Assembly (NCBI GenBank): GCA_035629025.1
Contig: DASPIU010000070.1
Location: 62,001-126,000 of the forward strand
DNA length: 64,000 nucleotides
Source of the DNA: Stenotrophomonas_A sp035629025
Lineage (GTDB): Bacteria > Pseudomonadota > Gammaproteobacteria > Xanthomonadales > Xanthomonadaceae
Direction: 5' to 3'
Part shown: positions 63,854 through 64,000 of the stretch, piece after piece
Layout: each line of letters begins with the position of its first letter
How positions within the stretch are numbered: position 1 is the first letter of the stretch
The notes under the pieces: model-generated
The model's input: only the letters and a program-made list of their open reading frames with translations
What the model was told of the DNA's origin: nothing
The model's database searches: none
Translations under genes and position numbers: made by a program

Positions 63854-64000
63854 ATGCTGCATTACGCCATTGTCTTTTTCGTCATCGCCATCATCGCCGC
63901 GGTCCTGGGCTTCAGCGGTATCGCTGGTGCCGCGACCAACATCGCCTGGATTCTGTTTGTTGTCTTCCTGATCCTGGCGGTGATCTCGCTGTTCCGTCGC
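63854..64000 (+). CDS. DUF1328 small membrane protein, partial at window end
   Basis: 49 codons are open to the window end from ATG 63854 (MLHYAIVFFVIAIIAAVLGF). Two hydrophobic segments (IVFFVIAIIAAVLGFSGIA and IAWILFVVFLILAVISLF) and size match DUF1328 proteins of about 55 residues, often stress induced. The end of the gene is not in the window. Confidence 0.85.
   Translation, partial: MLHYAIVFFVIAIIAAVLGFSGIAGAATNIAWILFVVFLILAVISLFRR

Overview
The window is a GC-rich chromosomal segment from a gammaproteobacterium of the family Xanthomonadaceae (Lysobacteraceae). The assignment rests on gene content: an Ax21-family outer-membrane protein, the oleABCD olefin cluster with a reversed YkgJ-type gene inside it, a TonB receptor/SapC/cupin/tryptophan-halogenase block, and a NtrB/NtrC-glnA-glnK-amtB nitrogen locus. 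A Stenotrophomonas- or Pseudoxanthomonas-like genus is plausible; sequence reading alone cannot settle it. Coding density is high. There is no rRNA, no tRNA and no CRISPR array that I can see, and no transposase or integrase gene.

Layout. 1-6442: the 3' part of a TonB-dependent receptor followed by SapC-like, JmjC/cupin, FAD halogenase and DUF6445-type genes, probably one outer-membrane uptake/modification unit. 6457-7951: phenylalanine 4-hydroxylase, divergent from an Lrp/AsnC regulator. 7973-17373: patatin lipoprotein, AIM24-like protein, a second TonB receptor, GH18 hydrolase, class A acid phosphatase, an ABC ATPase, a fatty-acid desaturase and an EF-hand protein. 17414-25865: a large fused indolepyruvate ferredoxin oxidoreductase, two transporters and a Ycf46-like AAA ATPase. 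26002-34300: an orphan ParA, SixA-type phosphatase, YceI, phospholipase D lipoprotein, thioesterase, acyltransferase, YheT hydrolase and a TPR/sulfotransferase-like protein. 34358-36745: PEBP, META/DUF4377 lipoprotein and UppP.

36792-43916 is a nitrogen-control locus: glnA has a near-consensus sigma-54 promoter with upstream NtrC-type sites, glnK-amtB follow, and ntrB carries an almost perfect NtrC site right in front of its start. Two tandem SodC lipoproteins follow. 46142-55172 holds a VOC protein, a thiolase, a hemD-hemX-hemY set, and rhodanese-secB-gpsA. 55259-58480 holds ax21, an FMN reductase, trmL and a secreted protein with repeated VQVRP motifs. 58582-63790 is oleA-oleB-(YkgJ, reversed)-oleC-oleD, encoding head-to-head condensation of acyl chains to long-chain olefins. 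The window ends inside a DUF1328 membrane protein.

The most unusual stretch is 45239-46145. A perfect 17-bp direct repeat (GGCGCTCAGTAACTCAG) brackets about 0.9 kb of lower-GC DNA that sits exactly between the stop codons of sodC and the convergent VOC gene. The insert carries a candidate non-coding RNA with its own promoter-like sequence, a strong bidirectional terminator, and a convergent unassigned gene of about 205 codons. Removing it with one repeat copy would restore a compact stop-to-stop junction. It looks like a small acquired RNA-plus-protein cassette and is the best candidate here for something undescribed.
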